From Verrucomicrobiia bacterium (GTDB lineage Bacteria > Verrucomicrobiota > Verrucomicrobiia > Limisphaerales > DASXHY01), in NCBI GenBank assembly GCA_035629175.1, contig DASPIL010000058.1:117084-181083 (forward strand): a stretch of 64,000 nucleotides of DNA, read 5' to 3'. Within the stretch, counting starts at the first letter, position 1, and each line of letters opens with the position of its first letter. Below the pieces are notes generated by a model. The model ran no database searches, was not told where the DNA came from, and worked only from the letters and a program-made list of their open reading frames with translations. A program made the translations under genes and the position numbers. Below are positions 35,554 through 44,130 of this stretch, piece after piece.

Positions 35554-36162
35554 TTATCGATTTCGGTTTTTGTTTTGGTTCTGTCCCCGCCCCACTTCCA
35601 GAGTCAATACTTCGAGCCGTCCCTCCGCGGATTCTTTGTATGTGCCTGACACGTACTGATCCTTCTTGATGTCTGAAAACGTCATTGGATCCCCGATGGC
35701 TCGGGTTATCCGCGTGGTGGGAAGGATGTGGTAAGTGCGCTGGCCGATCCTGAGTGTCTGGTTGGCCGCACCCACGCGGTCCACCTCACCGTTGAATGTA
35801 GCGCCCGATTCACTTGAAGAGCGTTCGCTGGTGCCGCCCACGGCAGCGCTCGCCTTGGTGATGTCGAGATTCAGCACCTCGCGCTTGCCTTCAGCGGAGC
35901 GTTTGTATCGGCCATCGACCTGTTGTCCCACGGCAAGATCCCCGACCGCGGCGACTTGATCTCCTTTCGTGACGCGCGTGGTTGGCAGCAACTGGTAAGT
36001 CTCGCCGCCGACGACAACCGTTTGCGCGTCCTTGTTGACAGAGGTCACCTTTCCGTCAAAGGACGCACCCTGCCGCGAGGATTCGTCCGCCGCGGACATT
36101 GGAAGCGTTGCCAGCCCGAGAGCGAGCAAGCCCATCAAAGAGAGTTTGGAATTGAGTTTCAT
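35554..36162 (-). CDS. Exported two-repeat beta-barrel-like protein (DUF5666-like)
   Basis: A 202-residue exported protein with signal peptide (LSLMGLLALGLATLPMSAA). Two tandem repeats of about 75 residues follow. Each has F(D/N)G(K/E)V..V, then a (Q/R)TY(Q/H)(L/I)LPTTR(V/I)T motif, then G.YK(R/E)SAEG(K/R)(R/L)EVL.L(D/E). They resemble small OB-like repeats in DUF5666 proteins. A basic, Asn-rich end (GQNQNKNRNR) closes it. It ends at a strong terminator. No function is known to me; a periplasmic or surface location is inferred. Confidence 0.65.
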   Translation of the reverse strand: MKLNSKLSLMGLLALGLATLPMSAADESSRQGASFDGKVTSVNKDAQTVVVGGETYQLLPTTRVTKGDQVAAVGDLAVGQQVDGRYKRSAEGKREVLNLDITKASAAVGGTSERSSSESGATFNGEVDRVGAANQTLRIGQRTYHILPTTRITRAIGDPMTFSDIKKDQYVSGTYKESAEGRLEVLTLEVGRGQNQNKNRNR

Positions 36163-36321
36163 AAGTAATGTCTTCTTCCTGTGATTCCCGGGTGGTTCAT
36201 GGGTAACAGTAACACGCAGGACCGTTCGGGCAACGGGCGTCGCCCCTCGGTATTCTACCCAGTTCCGGACGTCGCATTGAGGTGTCCCTCCGTTTCGCTG
36301 CGCGCGGTCCGGCTGCAGTGT

Positions 36322-37473
36322 TTACTTGCGCCGGCTCACTTTGTCCCTGCGTCGCTGCTTCTTCTCTTGCGCAAGCGAATTCGAAAGCTTCTCCTCGAGA
36401 GACAGCCGCTGCTGCAACAGCGCGAGCACCGCCGTTTCTTCACCGCGCAATTTCACAAGCTCCTCTTTCACTTCCTTCTCTGCGCGCATCTTCAACGTCT
36501 CGGCCAGTGTGCCTTCGAGATAGGCATCGAGCACGTGCGGGTGAATGTAACATTTGCGGCACACGGCAGGCGTGTTGCCAAGCCGGCGTGAGACGGCTTC
36601 AATCGCAGCCACCACGTTTTTCTTCGCCTGCGCTTTGCTGTCGAATTTTGAAAACTCGCGAAGCGCCATGGCTGCGAGAACAGTTCCGGCCCAGGTGCGA
36701 AAATCCTTCGCCGTGAAATCCCGGCCCGTGGCTTCGCGCAAGTAGCCGTTCACGTCATCTGATCGCACATCGCGCCGGACCCCGTCATCGTCGAGAAACT
36801 GAAATAGTTCCTGGCCAGGCAGGTCCTGGCAGCGTTTCACCACCTTCGCAAGGCCGTGATCATGGATATCAACGTCGTGCGTCTTCCCTGACTTGCCGCG
36901 GAAATGAAATCTCACCCGGGCACCATTCACGTCCACATGGCGGTCGCGCATGGTCGTGAGTCCGAACGAATCGTTGCTTCTGGCGTACTCGTCATTGCCC
37001 ACGCGAATCAGGCTCACTTCCAGCAGTCGAACGACCGCCGCCAGCACCTTCCGGCGTGGCAGACCGGGAAGTGCAAGGTCCTTTGCGATCCGACGACGCA
37101 GGGCGGGCAGCGCCTTTGCAAACAGGATCATGCGTGCGTATTTCGTTTCGTCGCGAATCTCCCGCCAGCGCGGATGGTAACGGAACTGTTTTCGCCTGCG
37201 TTGATCGCGGCCCGTGGCTTGCAGGTGTCCGTTGGGATCAGGACAAATCCAAACATCCGTCCAGGCTGGAGGAATCACGAGGGAACGAATGCGGCGGAGG
37301 ATGGATTCGTCGCGAATGAGCGCCCCGCGCGGATCCCGATAGCGGAACGACTTTCCCGAACGCTCGCGAATGATGCCGCGATGGTTGTCGCTGACATACT
37401 TCAACCCGACAGCCTCTGCGGAATTCGCGGGATCGGTCAACTGCTCCACCACCTCGGCAACGGCTTCGATCAT
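36322..37473 (-). CDS. DNA topoisomerase IB
   Basis: Type IB topoisomerase, poxvirus-like bacterial family: nicks one DNA strand through a 3'-phosphotyrosine link and relaxes supercoils. The protein has 383 residues. The N-terminal DNA-binding lobe contains LVIPPAWTDVWICPDPNGHLQATGRD. The catalytic lobe shows SLIRVGNDEYA (R157), the FHFRGKSGK region, KDFRTWAGT (R259), and NTPAVCRKCYIHPHV with the nucleophile Y309. A basic, Glu/Lys-rich C-terminal tail is present. Its ATG overlaps the stop of the upstream AI-2E transporter gene by 4 bases (ATGA), so the two are translationally coupled. Confidence 0.93.
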   Translation of the reverse strand: MIEAVAEVVEQLTDPANSAEAVGLKYVSDNHRGIIRERSGKSFRYRDPRGALIRDESILRRIRSLVIPPAWTDVWICPDPNGHLQATGRDQRRRKQFRYHPRWREIRDETKYARMILFAKALPALRRRIAKDLALPGLPRRKVLAAVVRLLEVSLIRVGNDEYARSNDSFGLTTMRDRHVDVNGARVRFHFRGKSGKTHDVDIHDHGLAKVVKRCQDLPGQELFQFLDDDGVRRDVRSDDVNGYLREATGRDFTAKDFRTWAGTVLAAMALREFSKFDSKAQAKKNVVAAIEAVSRRLGNTPAVCRKCYIHPHVLDAYLEGTLAETLKMRAEKEVKEELVKLRGEETAVLALLQQRLSLEEKLSNSLAQEKKQRRRDKVSRRK

Positions 37474-39365
37474 GAGCTGAAGGCGGCTTGTTCAGGCTGC
37501 TCACGCGTGCAGGGCGCGAGGGCAATGATCGAGGCGAGGGCCTGGTGCATGGACGTCACAATCTCGTCGGCAGGAATCGCGGGCTGCCGTTTGCGAACGA
37601 CGTTGGGATCGCCTCCGTTCAGCAGCGCAACGATCACCTTTGCGTGGGGCATCTGTTGTCGCAAGCGGCGCGCAGCGTAGCGGGCGTGGAGATAACCGAG
37701 CGGCGGAATTGCGATGACACAGGCAATCGGCACCTGCGCATTCGCGACGGTCTCCAGGCGTTCCGAAAGCAAACCTGCTGGCGCCGCCTTCGCGCTAATG
37801 CCCCTGCGGGTGAGGAGTTGCGCGAGCATGATGGCGCTCACCTCATCCATCTCATCCCGGGCGGGAACCGCAATCACCGTCGGATCCCCGTCGGCCGCGG
37901 CAGCTTGCAGATTCCGTCTCGCCAGCGTCCGTGCCGCGTCCTCTTCCGGCACAAGCTCATCGAATCGCTCGCACAGGTCTTCGACAATGATTCGCGCATG
38001 GTCGACGATAAATTGCTCGTGCTCCTTGTCGAGGCGGCCGCGATGACGATCCGTCTCGGCGAGGGCCAGCGCTGGGACAATGACGACATCATAGAGCTTC
38101 TCTAGAGACTTCTTCTCCTTCAGAAATTCGAGCGCGATGTCCGTGGCTTCTTCAACGTCCATTGCGAGCAATCGCTGATAAAAACGCTTCTCCGGCGTGA
38201 GCACGGGTTGATCGCCGAGAATGATGCTGAGGAATTCGAGTGAGGGAACGTAGCGGCCGATGACCACGAGGCACACCGTCAGCGGAGTGGAGAGCAACAA
38301 TCCGATCGGCCCCCAAAGCCAGGTCCAGAAAATCGCTGCAACAAGAATCGCCATGGGCGAAATGCCGGTGGAACCGCCATACACCAGGGGCTCGAGAAAG
38401 TTGATAACGAGCAGGTCGATGCCGAAATAAAGGGCGAAGATCCCGATGGGCTCGAGCCATCCGGGATTTGTCGCCAGGGACACCAGCGCAGGCATGATCG
38501 CGGCCACCCAGATTCCGAGATACGGAATATAGCGAAGCAGCACAGCCAGGCCGCCCCACATGATGGGATTGGGAACACCCATCAACATCAGGCCGAGCGC
38601 CGCGATGACGCCAAACAGAACATTGAGCGCGAGCTGGGCTAAAAGGTATCGACTCAAGCGGTGGGCCGCGTCGTCGAGCGCTTTCGTCGTGAGGTGAATT
38701 CTTCCCGACCCCAGCAGGCGGATGAAGCGATCGCGCAGATCCTCCCTTTGAAAAAGCATGAAGATGACGAAGACGACGACGATGCCTGCGGTGAACCCTA
38801 CGCTGATAAGGGAGCCCACGATGCCGCGCACTGCCTGCAACGGCGAGAAGCCGTTGCCGCGAATTTCGACCGGCACCGGTTTGACTTCGCCTGGAGTTTC
38901 CTTCGCCGGAACATGTGGCGTCAGGTCTTCGCTGAAGTCGTGAATCGCCCGGGTGAGGCGATTGATGGTGCCGCTGCTTGAATCGCGAACGGAGTGCAGC
39001 TTGGCGCGAATGTTATCCTGATATTCGGGCATTCGGCGCGCGAGATCTCCGAATTGAACAACCATGACTCCCCCGATCACGGCGATCACAACGAAGGCGA
39101 ACGACACGACCAGAACGACACTGGGCACGCGGGGGATATTCCAATGCCGCAGCCGGATGACCAGCGGGGCGAGCAGGAAGGCCAGGAGAATGGCGAGCGC
39201 GAAGGGAATGAACACCACGCGCGCGAAGTAGAGTCCGGCGAGCACGACCACGAGCGTCAGCAGGGTTGTGCTTCGGGAACCGTCGTTGGGCCTCTGGTCG
39301 ATTGCCACAGTATTCGCTGTTGAGCAGCTACCACGCAGAGTAGCGCAGGTACGGCGAGGATTCAC
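37470..39365 (-). CDS. AI-2E family transporter with C-terminal extension
   Basis: A 631-residue membrane protein. Residues about 35-390 are the AI-2E/PerM exporter domain with about seven or eight TM helices (TLLTLVVVLAGLYFARVVF, VPSVVLVVSFAFVVIAVIGG, GGLAVLLRYIPYLGIWVA, WGPIGLLLSTPLTVCLVVIG). About 240 hydrophilic residues follow, which most members lack. The last ~130 (from VIAVPARDEMDEVSAIMLAQ) look like a Rossmann-type domain similar in pattern to B12-binding domains, although I see no DxHxxG motif. The export substrate is unknown; the name does not prove autoinducer transport. The gene is coupled to topoisomerase IB by a 4-base overlap. Confidence 0.85.
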   Translation of the reverse strand: MNPRRTCATLRGSCSTANTVAIDQRPNDGSRSTTLLTLVVVLAGLYFARVVFIPFALAILLAFLLAPLVIRLRHWNIPRVPSVVLVVSFAFVVIAVIGGVMVVQFGDLARRMPEYQDNIRAKLHSVRDSSSGTINRLTRAIHDFSEDLTPHVPAKETPGEVKPVPVEIRGNGFSPLQAVRGIVGSLISVGFTAGIVVVFVIFMLFQREDLRDRFIRLLGSGRIHLTTKALDDAAHRLSRYLLAQLALNVLFGVIAALGLMLMGVPNPIMWGGLAVLLRYIPYLGIWVAAIMPALVSLATNPGWLEPIGIFALYFGIDLLVINFLEPLVYGGSTGISPMAILVAAIFWTWLWGPIGLLLSTPLTVCLVVIGRYVPSLEFLSIILGDQPVLTPEKRFYQRLLAMDVEEATDIALEFLKEKKSLEKLYDVVIVPALALAETDRHRGRLDKEHEQFIVDHARIIVEDLCERFDELVPEEDAARTLARRNLQAAAADGDPTVIAVPARDEMDEVSAIMLAQLLTRRGISAKAAPAGLLSERLETVANAQVPIACVIAIPPLGYLHARYAARRLRQQMPHAKVIVALLNGGDPNVVRKRQPAIPADEIVTSMHQALASIIALAPCTREQPEQAAFSS

Positions 39366-39453
39366 GTAGACGAAGACCCCAAGGGCATTGAGGAATTACC
39401 CGGGCACTGGCGATGCAATTCCGTTTTCGCCTTGGAACCTGTCCTTTGACACA

Positions 39454-40383
39454 ATGCGCCGCGTGTTCGCCGCGTTTCTCACAACGATACTGATCTCGAT
39501 TTCCGCGATTTGCGGACATCGGTCGGCAAGGCTCATCGGCGGAACCGAAGCGAACTTCTGGCGTGTCACGTTTGCGACGGGATTTCTCGCATTGTGGGCA
39601 TTCACTTTCGGGCAGGGCCTGGCCGGCGCTGGATTGCCACTGTTCCTGATCAGCGGATTGCTGGGAATCGGACTGGGAGATGTGACCTACTTTCAGGCGC
39701 TGCCCCGATTGGGTCCACGGCTGACGCTGCTGCTCGTGCAATGTTTGACTGCGCCATTTGCCGCGCTCATTGAATGGCTTTGGCTGGGTACCACACTCTC
39801 GCTGGCGCAAATGCTTGCGGGCGGAGTCACGCTGGCGGGGGTGGCGCTTGCGCTTGCGCCGAAGGAGCACATTCACCTGAGCGCGCGCGATCGCGCCATT
39901 GGACTCGCGGCGGGCGTGGTGGCGGCGCTTGGAGGCGCGGCCGGGGCGGTGTTCAGCCGCAAAGCGTATGCCGTTCTGGCCGCGGCAAACGAAACCGTAG
40001 ATCCCGCCACTGCGGGATTTCAACGGGTGCTGGCAGGTTGCATCGTTTCTGGCGTGGCTCTGCTGATTGTGAAACGCAACATGATACGGCGAGAGGTTGC
40101 TGAAGATGCTGCAGCCCCGAACGCAACACGCGAGAAATGGCGCCGCGTCTGGTTTTGGATCGTGTTGAACAGCCTTGCGGGTCAAACGCTGGCGGTGAGC
40201 TGCATGCAATGGGCATTTGAAACAACCCCGACCGGCATCGTCCTGCCCATCGTGGCGCTTTCACCGATCGTCGTGATCCCGATGTCTTACATGATCGATG
40301 GAGAACGACCTTCCGTCCGGTCACTCATTGGCGGTTTGATCGGCGTGGCGGGAGTGATCGCTCTTACGATGACCCGTCATTGA
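39454..40383 (+). CDS. EamA/DMT-family transporter
   Basis: A 309-residue inner-membrane protein with about ten TM helices in two EamA halves. The first half is preceded by MRRVFAAFLTTILISISAIC and includes FLISGLLGIGLGDVTYFQALPRLGPRLTLLLVQ. The second half includes GIVLPIVALSPIVVIPMSYMIDGERP and RSLIGGLIGVAGVIALT. The ATG at 39454 is preferred to one 22 codons upstream because it directly precedes the first helix. The substrate is unknown; drug/metabolite efflux is the family role. It is divergent from the AI-2E gene. Confidence 0.85.
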   Translation: MRRVFAAFLTTILISISAICGHRSARLIGGTEANFWRVTFATGFLALWAFTFGQGLAGAGLPLFLISGLLGIGLGDVTYFQALPRLGPRLTLLLVQCLTAPFAALIEWLWLGTTLSLAQMLAGGVTLAGVALALAPKEHIHLSARDRAIGLAAGVVAALGGAAGAVFSRKAYAVLAAANETVDPATAGFQRVLAGCIVSGVALLIVKRNMIRREVAEDAAAPNATREKWRRVWFWIVLNSLAGQTLAVSCMQWAFETTPTGIVLPIVALSPIVVIPMSYMIDGERPSVRSLIGGLIGVAGVIALTMTRH

Positions 40384-40498
40384 AGGAGGCGCACAGGACT
40401 TTTTCCATTCCCCAAAAACAAGACTACCGATGCACAAACGCGACCGCAGGGCGAAATTGAAGCGGTAAGCCAACTGCAAGCCGGCGCTCCGGCGCGAT
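40384..40498. repeat. Intergenic gap with inverted copy 2 of the short dispersed element
   Basis: 40465-40490 is the inverted complement of 13624-13649 with two differences. It contains the hairpin GCCGG-CGCT-CCGGC and lies just past the trxB stop. Confidence 0.55.
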
Positions 40499-41428
40499 CT
40501 ACTGGTTCATGGCTTCCAGGTAACGCTCGGCCTCAATCGCGGCGGCACATCCCATCCCGGCAGCGGTGACCGCTTGCCGATAAATCCGATCCGCACAATC
40601 TCCCGCCACAAAAACTCCCGGAATGTTCGTCGCCGCACCCTTGACCGGCACGATGTATCCTGCGTCATCCAACGTGATGATTCCTTTGAAGACATCCGTA
40701 TTCGGAATGTGTCCAATCGCAACAAACACTCCCGCGCAATCAATCACGGTTTCAGCTTCGGTCTTGAGGTTTCGGATGCGAACGCCTGTGACCTTATCCT
40801 GCTTCACGTCGAGCACTTCCGTGACGACAGAATCCCAGACAGGCTTGATCTTGGGGTTTGCGAGCGCGCGCGCCGCCATGATTCGGGAGGCGCGGAGTGA
40901 ATCGCGGCGGTGGATGAGATAGACGACGGATCCGAAACGCGTGAGATACAACGCTTCTTCACATGCTGAGTCGCCGCCGCCGACGACCACGAGCGGCTGG
41001 TTGCGGAACATGGGGAGCGCGCCATCGCAAGTTGCGCAATACGTCACGCCCTTGTTCTCCAGCTTGTGCTCACTTTCCAGGCCGAGATGCCGGTGCCCTG
41101 CGCCCGTTGCGATAATGACGGTTTGCGATTGCACGGTTTCGCCATCAATCGTCAGCAGAAACGGGCGCTGGGAAAAATCGACGTTTTCGAGCGTTCCGAA
41201 CTGCACGCGTGCGCCGAAGCGTTCGGCCTGTTTCTGCATCCGTGTCATCAGCTCGTAACCATCCACGCCCTCGGGAAACCCGGGAAAGTTCTCAACAATG
41301 CTGGTGGTCGTGAGCAGTCCGCCCGGCTGGCGGCCCGTAAGGACGAGGGGTTTCAGGTTGGCGCGGGCGGTATACAACGCGGCAGTAAGGCCGGCGCACC
41401 CCGTGCCGATGATAACGACTTTTTCCAT
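40499..41428 (-). CDS. trxB: Thioredoxin-disulfide reductase
   Basis: FAD- and NADPH-dependent enzyme that reduces thioredoxin. The 309-residue protein from the ATG at 41428 begins MEKVVIIGTGCAGLTAALY, a FAD-binding GxGxxG. The redox-active pair is CATC at 131-134 (VTYCATCDGALPM). A second Rossmann motif VVVGGGDSACEEALYL binds NADPH, and GVFVAGDCADRIYRQAVTAAGMG closes the FAD site. An upstream in-frame start would add 31 residues without homology. It is a single-gene unit. Confidence 0.96.
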   Translation of the reverse strand: MEKVVIIGTGCAGLTAALYTARANLKPLVLTGRQPGGLLTTTSIVENFPGFPEGVDGYELMTRMQKQAERFGARVQFGTLENVDFSQRPFLLTIDGETVQSQTVIIATGAGHRHLGLESEHKLENKGVTYCATCDGALPMFRNQPLVVVGGGDSACEEALYLTRFGSVVYLIHRRDSLRASRIMAARALANPKIKPVWDSVVTEVLDVKQDKVTGVRIRNLKTEAETVIDCAGVFVAIGHIPNTDVFKGIITLDDAGYIVPVKGAATNIPGVFVAGDCADRIYRQAVTAAGMGCAAAIEAERYLEAMNQ

Positions 41429-41667
41429 ATCGCGGCGCAAGTTAGGTGCAAGGCCATGGGATGGCAAGTTTGGCATTCCTTCTCCGCCGGCGAGGTGTGC
41501 TCGAAAGCAGGTGAGAATCACGCGGAATTCGGACTTGAAACTTCGTTCTCACGATCCAGTCTGTGACGCAGGCGAAGGACGAGCTGTGACACGGCCGAAT
41601 CGTCGCTGCCCGCGAAAGCAGGAAGCCGCTGAGCCGAGGCATGAGCCGCTGGATTCACCCATGCTCT

Positions 41668-42084
41668 ATGATTGAAAACAAAACGAAACCCACAGATGCG
41701 AACGTTGAGGACTACATCACGTCCAGAGCCAGCGGCGAGCAGACCGCCGACTGCCACGATTTGATGGTTTTGCTTGAGAAGGCCACCGGCCACACACCGA
41801 AGATGTGGGGATCGAGCATCGTCGGCTACGGCTCCTACCGATACACGTATGAGAGCGGGCGTACTGGAGAGGCTCCCCTGGTGGGCTTTGCCATTCGCGG
41901 CCGGGAGCTGGTGGTGTACGTCATCGCGGAGGGGAAGGAGCAGCGATCCTTGCTGTCCAGGCTGGGCAAGCACAAGATGGGCAAGGCCTGCTTGTACTTC
42001 AAGCGGATGGCTGACCTTGATAAAACGGTGCTTGAGAAGCTTGTTGTCAACTCGATCGCCGAGCTTAAGAAACGCTACGCCTGA
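41668..42084 (+). CDS. DUF1801 domain protein
   Basis: A 138-residue cytoplasmic protein. DANVEDYITSRASGEQTADCHDLMVLLEKATGHTPKMWG followed by GYGSYRYTYESGR and VGFAIRGRELVVYV matches DUF1801 (YdhG-like). LSRLGKHKMGKACLYFKRMADLD is the conserved second half. The ATG at 41668 is preferred over one nine codons upstream. Function not known; some relatives act as iron-chaperone-like proteins, but that is not shown here. Confidence 0.85.
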   Translation: MIENKTKPTDANVEDYITSRASGEQTADCHDLMVLLEKATGHTPKMWGSSIVGYGSYRYTYESGRTGEAPLVGFAIRGRELVVYVIAEGKEQRSLLSRLGKHKMGKACLYFKRMADLDKTVLEKLVVNSIAELKKRYA

Positions 42085-42121
42085 GCAGCGGCGTCAAATA
42101 AATCCTTGCAGCATTTTCTTC

Positions 42122-42763
42122 ATGCAAACGAACAATCGCGGGAACCTGGCCGCGCGAATCAGGGAGGGACGCACGGACTTGGTCTTCGAATACGTCGCTG
42201 CGGGCCACGCGCCAGCTGTCGCAGAAAGCGGTGTGTCTCTGATCAGGTGGTGCGCTCATCACGGCGACGTCAGCGCCATCCGATTTTTGATCGGGCATGG
42301 AGAGTCGCTCGAGTCATTGGGCGCCAATTTCGACCTGAACGGGGCGGTATTTCACGGGCATTTGCCCTTGTGCCAATTCCTGGTTGAGGAAGGTGCCGAT
42401 ATTAACAGACCCCTGGAAGACACTGGCGAATCACCACTTCATTCAGCCCTCTGCACGATGAATCGAACGGCACACGATCCTGTGGTTAAGTTTCTGCTCA
42501 CCCAAGGCGCGAATCCAAATTGCGTAACGAAACGATCCGTGCCGACGGAATCCTTCATGCGGGACATAAGAACCAGGGCGGAATCGCCCCTTCATCGCGC
42601 TGCCGCTTTCGGCTCGGAGGAAACCATTCAGATGCTCCTTGAAGCCGGAGCCCGGACGGACGTCAAAGACATGAACGGAGATTCGCCGCTTACATGGGCC
42701 AGCTGGCATCTGCGTCCAAGGTCGATTTTGAAGTTGCTGTGTTATGCGGACTTTTCCGCTTGA
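42122..42763 (+). CDS. Ankyrin-repeat protein
   Basis: A 213-residue protein from the ATG at 42122. At least four ankyrin-type units can be traced: VSLIRWCAHHGDVSAIRFLIGHG, the unit with FLVEEGADIN, ESPLHSALC...VVKFLLTQGANPN, and SPLHRAAAFGSEETIQMLLEAGARTDVKD followed by GDSPLTWA. No signal peptide or catalytic motif. It probably mediates protein binding in the cytoplasm. It lies 37 bases after DUF1801 and is followed at once by a VOC protein. Confidence 0.82.
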   Translation: MQTNNRGNLAARIREGRTDLVFEYVAAGHAPAVAESGVSLIRWCAHHGDVSAIRFLIGHGESLESLGANFDLNGAVFHGHLPLCQFLVEEGADINRPLEDTGESPLHSALCTMNRTAHDPVVKFLLTQGANPNCVTKRSVPTESFMRDIRTRAESPLHRAAAFGSEETIQMLLEAGARTDVKDMNGDSPLTWASWHLRPRSILKLLCYADFSA

Positions 42764-42767
42764 TCCC

Positions 42768-43130
42768 ATGTCACACGATATCGCGATCCCCATCCTTCCC
42801 AGCCGGTGTTTGGCGGACACGCTGGTTTTCTATCGACGACTCGGATTCGAGGGCGAGATTCATCCCTTCGGAGATTACGCAATCTTGACGCGGGGAACAG
42901 TGGAACTGCATTTCTTCACGCATCGCGACCTTGATCCGACTGAGTCCTCGTCGATGTGCTACATCAGGGTTTCAGAAGTGGAGGGCATCTACCGTGCGTT
43001 CGCGCTGGAGCAGTTGCCGGCGAAAGGCATTCCACGCATCGATAGCCTCGCCGACAAACCCTGGAGGATGAGGGAGTTTGCCATCGTGGATCCAGACGGC
43101 AATCTGTTGCGCATCGGACAGGCGCTCTGA
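42768..43130 (+). CDS. VOC-superfamily (glyoxalase/bleomycin-resistance-like) protein
   Basis: A 120-residue protein with the vicinal-oxygen-chelate fold pattern: IPILPSRCLADTLVFYRRLGFEGE, a central strand TVELHFFTH with the possible metal ligand His, and the final FAIVDPDGNLLRIGQAL. Family members bind bleomycin-like drugs or act as metal-dependent enzymes. A specific role cannot be read. The ATG at 42768 (MSHDIAIP) lies 4 bases after the ankyrin stop; a start at 42744 would overlap that gene. Confidence 0.8.
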   Translation: MSHDIAIPILPSRCLADTLVFYRRLGFEGEIHPFGDYAILTRGTVELHFFTHRDLDPTESSSMCYIRVSEVEGIYRAFALEQLPAKGIPRIDSLADKPWRMREFAIVDPDGNLLRIGQAL

Positions 43131-43225
43131 GGGAGACAGATTCTTGTGAGCGGTGCCTCGAAGCATCATCCGTATGCGAGTGAAAGTCTTTTGCGGGCGC
43201 TCGCGTGCGCGGGATTCACGCTGGT

Positions 43226-44011
43226 TTACTTCAAGGAGCTCAAGCGATTCAGGAGCGCGGCTTCGAAATCGGTGGCATCCTGTGCCCAGTACGTCTGCAT
43301 ATTGGGGAACACGCCGTCGCGCCTTGAGAATCGATACCATGCATCAAAATTGCGCCAGTTGGCTGAGCCATCTGCGTACGCCTGGTTTCCGCCTGCGGGA
43401 CCGCCGCCCTTCTTGTGGGGCGGAATGCCACCATAAACGTTCATGTTCCGCTCATTGCCCCTGCTGGGGACCTCAGCCCACTGCGCCCCGGCCTTGATCA
43501 AGGCATCGGCGGCCAGGACCCAATAGGGCTTCGCCTGCGACAGCTTGATGGGACTGTAGGATCGAAAATTGCCAAGGCTCGTCTGCCATTCTGTGAGCCC
43601 GCCGAGATATGTATAGCCAATCACCCATTGAATGCCGCCAACCCCATCCGGCTCACGCAGCGGCAGGCCGGGAGCATTCTTTCCACGATTCGGGCAGCAC
43701 CAAATGCTGGCGGAATTGGAACTCACAACCAGTCCGACCGCCTTCGCACTCTCCGCACTGGGTTCCGTCAGCGTGTTCAAAACATTCGCGCGCACTGGAA
43801 GGACGAGGTCGCGATTGTCGCCCGCGTAGATGGCGACACCGATTCCAATCTGCCGGAGGTTGTTTACATCTTGGATCCGCCGGGCTTTTTCCTTCGCGCT
43901 GGCAAGGGCCGGGAGGAGCATGGCGGCGAGGATGGCAATGATTGCGATGACCACCAGTAATTCAATCAACGTGAAACCGCGTGTCCTGGTTCTGAGGTGC
44001 TCTAGCGACAT
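43226..44011 (-). CDS. Prepilin-type protein with N-terminal cleavage/methylation signal, 2
   Basis: A 261-residue pilin-like protein. [20 protein letters not shown] gives the prepilin peptidase site, followed by [36 protein letters not shown], nearly identical to prepilin 1. The C-terminal part has [14 protein letters not shown], the DGS element of this protein class. A TTG two codons upstream also opens the frame, but ATG at 44011 is normal. It lies 120 bases downstream of PATR protein 2 on the same strand, with a GC-rich hairpin between them. Confidence 0.88.
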   Translation of the reverse strand: MSLEHLRTRTRGFTLIELLVVIAIIAILAAMLLPALASAKEKARRIQDVNNLRQIGIGVAIYAGDNRDLVLPVRANVLNTLTEPSAESAKAVGLVVSSNSASIWCCPNRGKNAPGLPLREPDGVGGIQWVIGYTYLGGLTEWQTSLGNFRSYSPIKLSQAKPYWVLAADALIKAGAQWAEVPSRGNERNMNVYGGIPPHKKGGGPAGGNQAYADGSANWRNFDAWYRFSRRDGVFPNMQTYWAQDATDFEAALLNRLSSLK

Positions 44012-44081
44012 AATCAATTTTTTCTTCTCATCGGCTGAATCAAATCTGACCCGCCACAGGTTTGTTTTCTTAACTTACGGG

Positions 44082-44119
44082 AAGTGCGGCGGGACACAAT
44101 CTCATGCCCCGCCGCACTT
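44082..44119 (-). terminator. GC-rich hairpin after PATR protein 2
   Basis: 12-bp perfect stem AAGTGCGGCGGG / CCCGCCGCACTT with a 14-base loop, starting about 12 bases past the PATR-2 stop. A T-tract is absent on the minus strand, so it could be an RNA-stability hairpin rather than a strong terminator. Confidence 0.55.
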
Positions 44120-44130
44120 TGCTAACAGGA

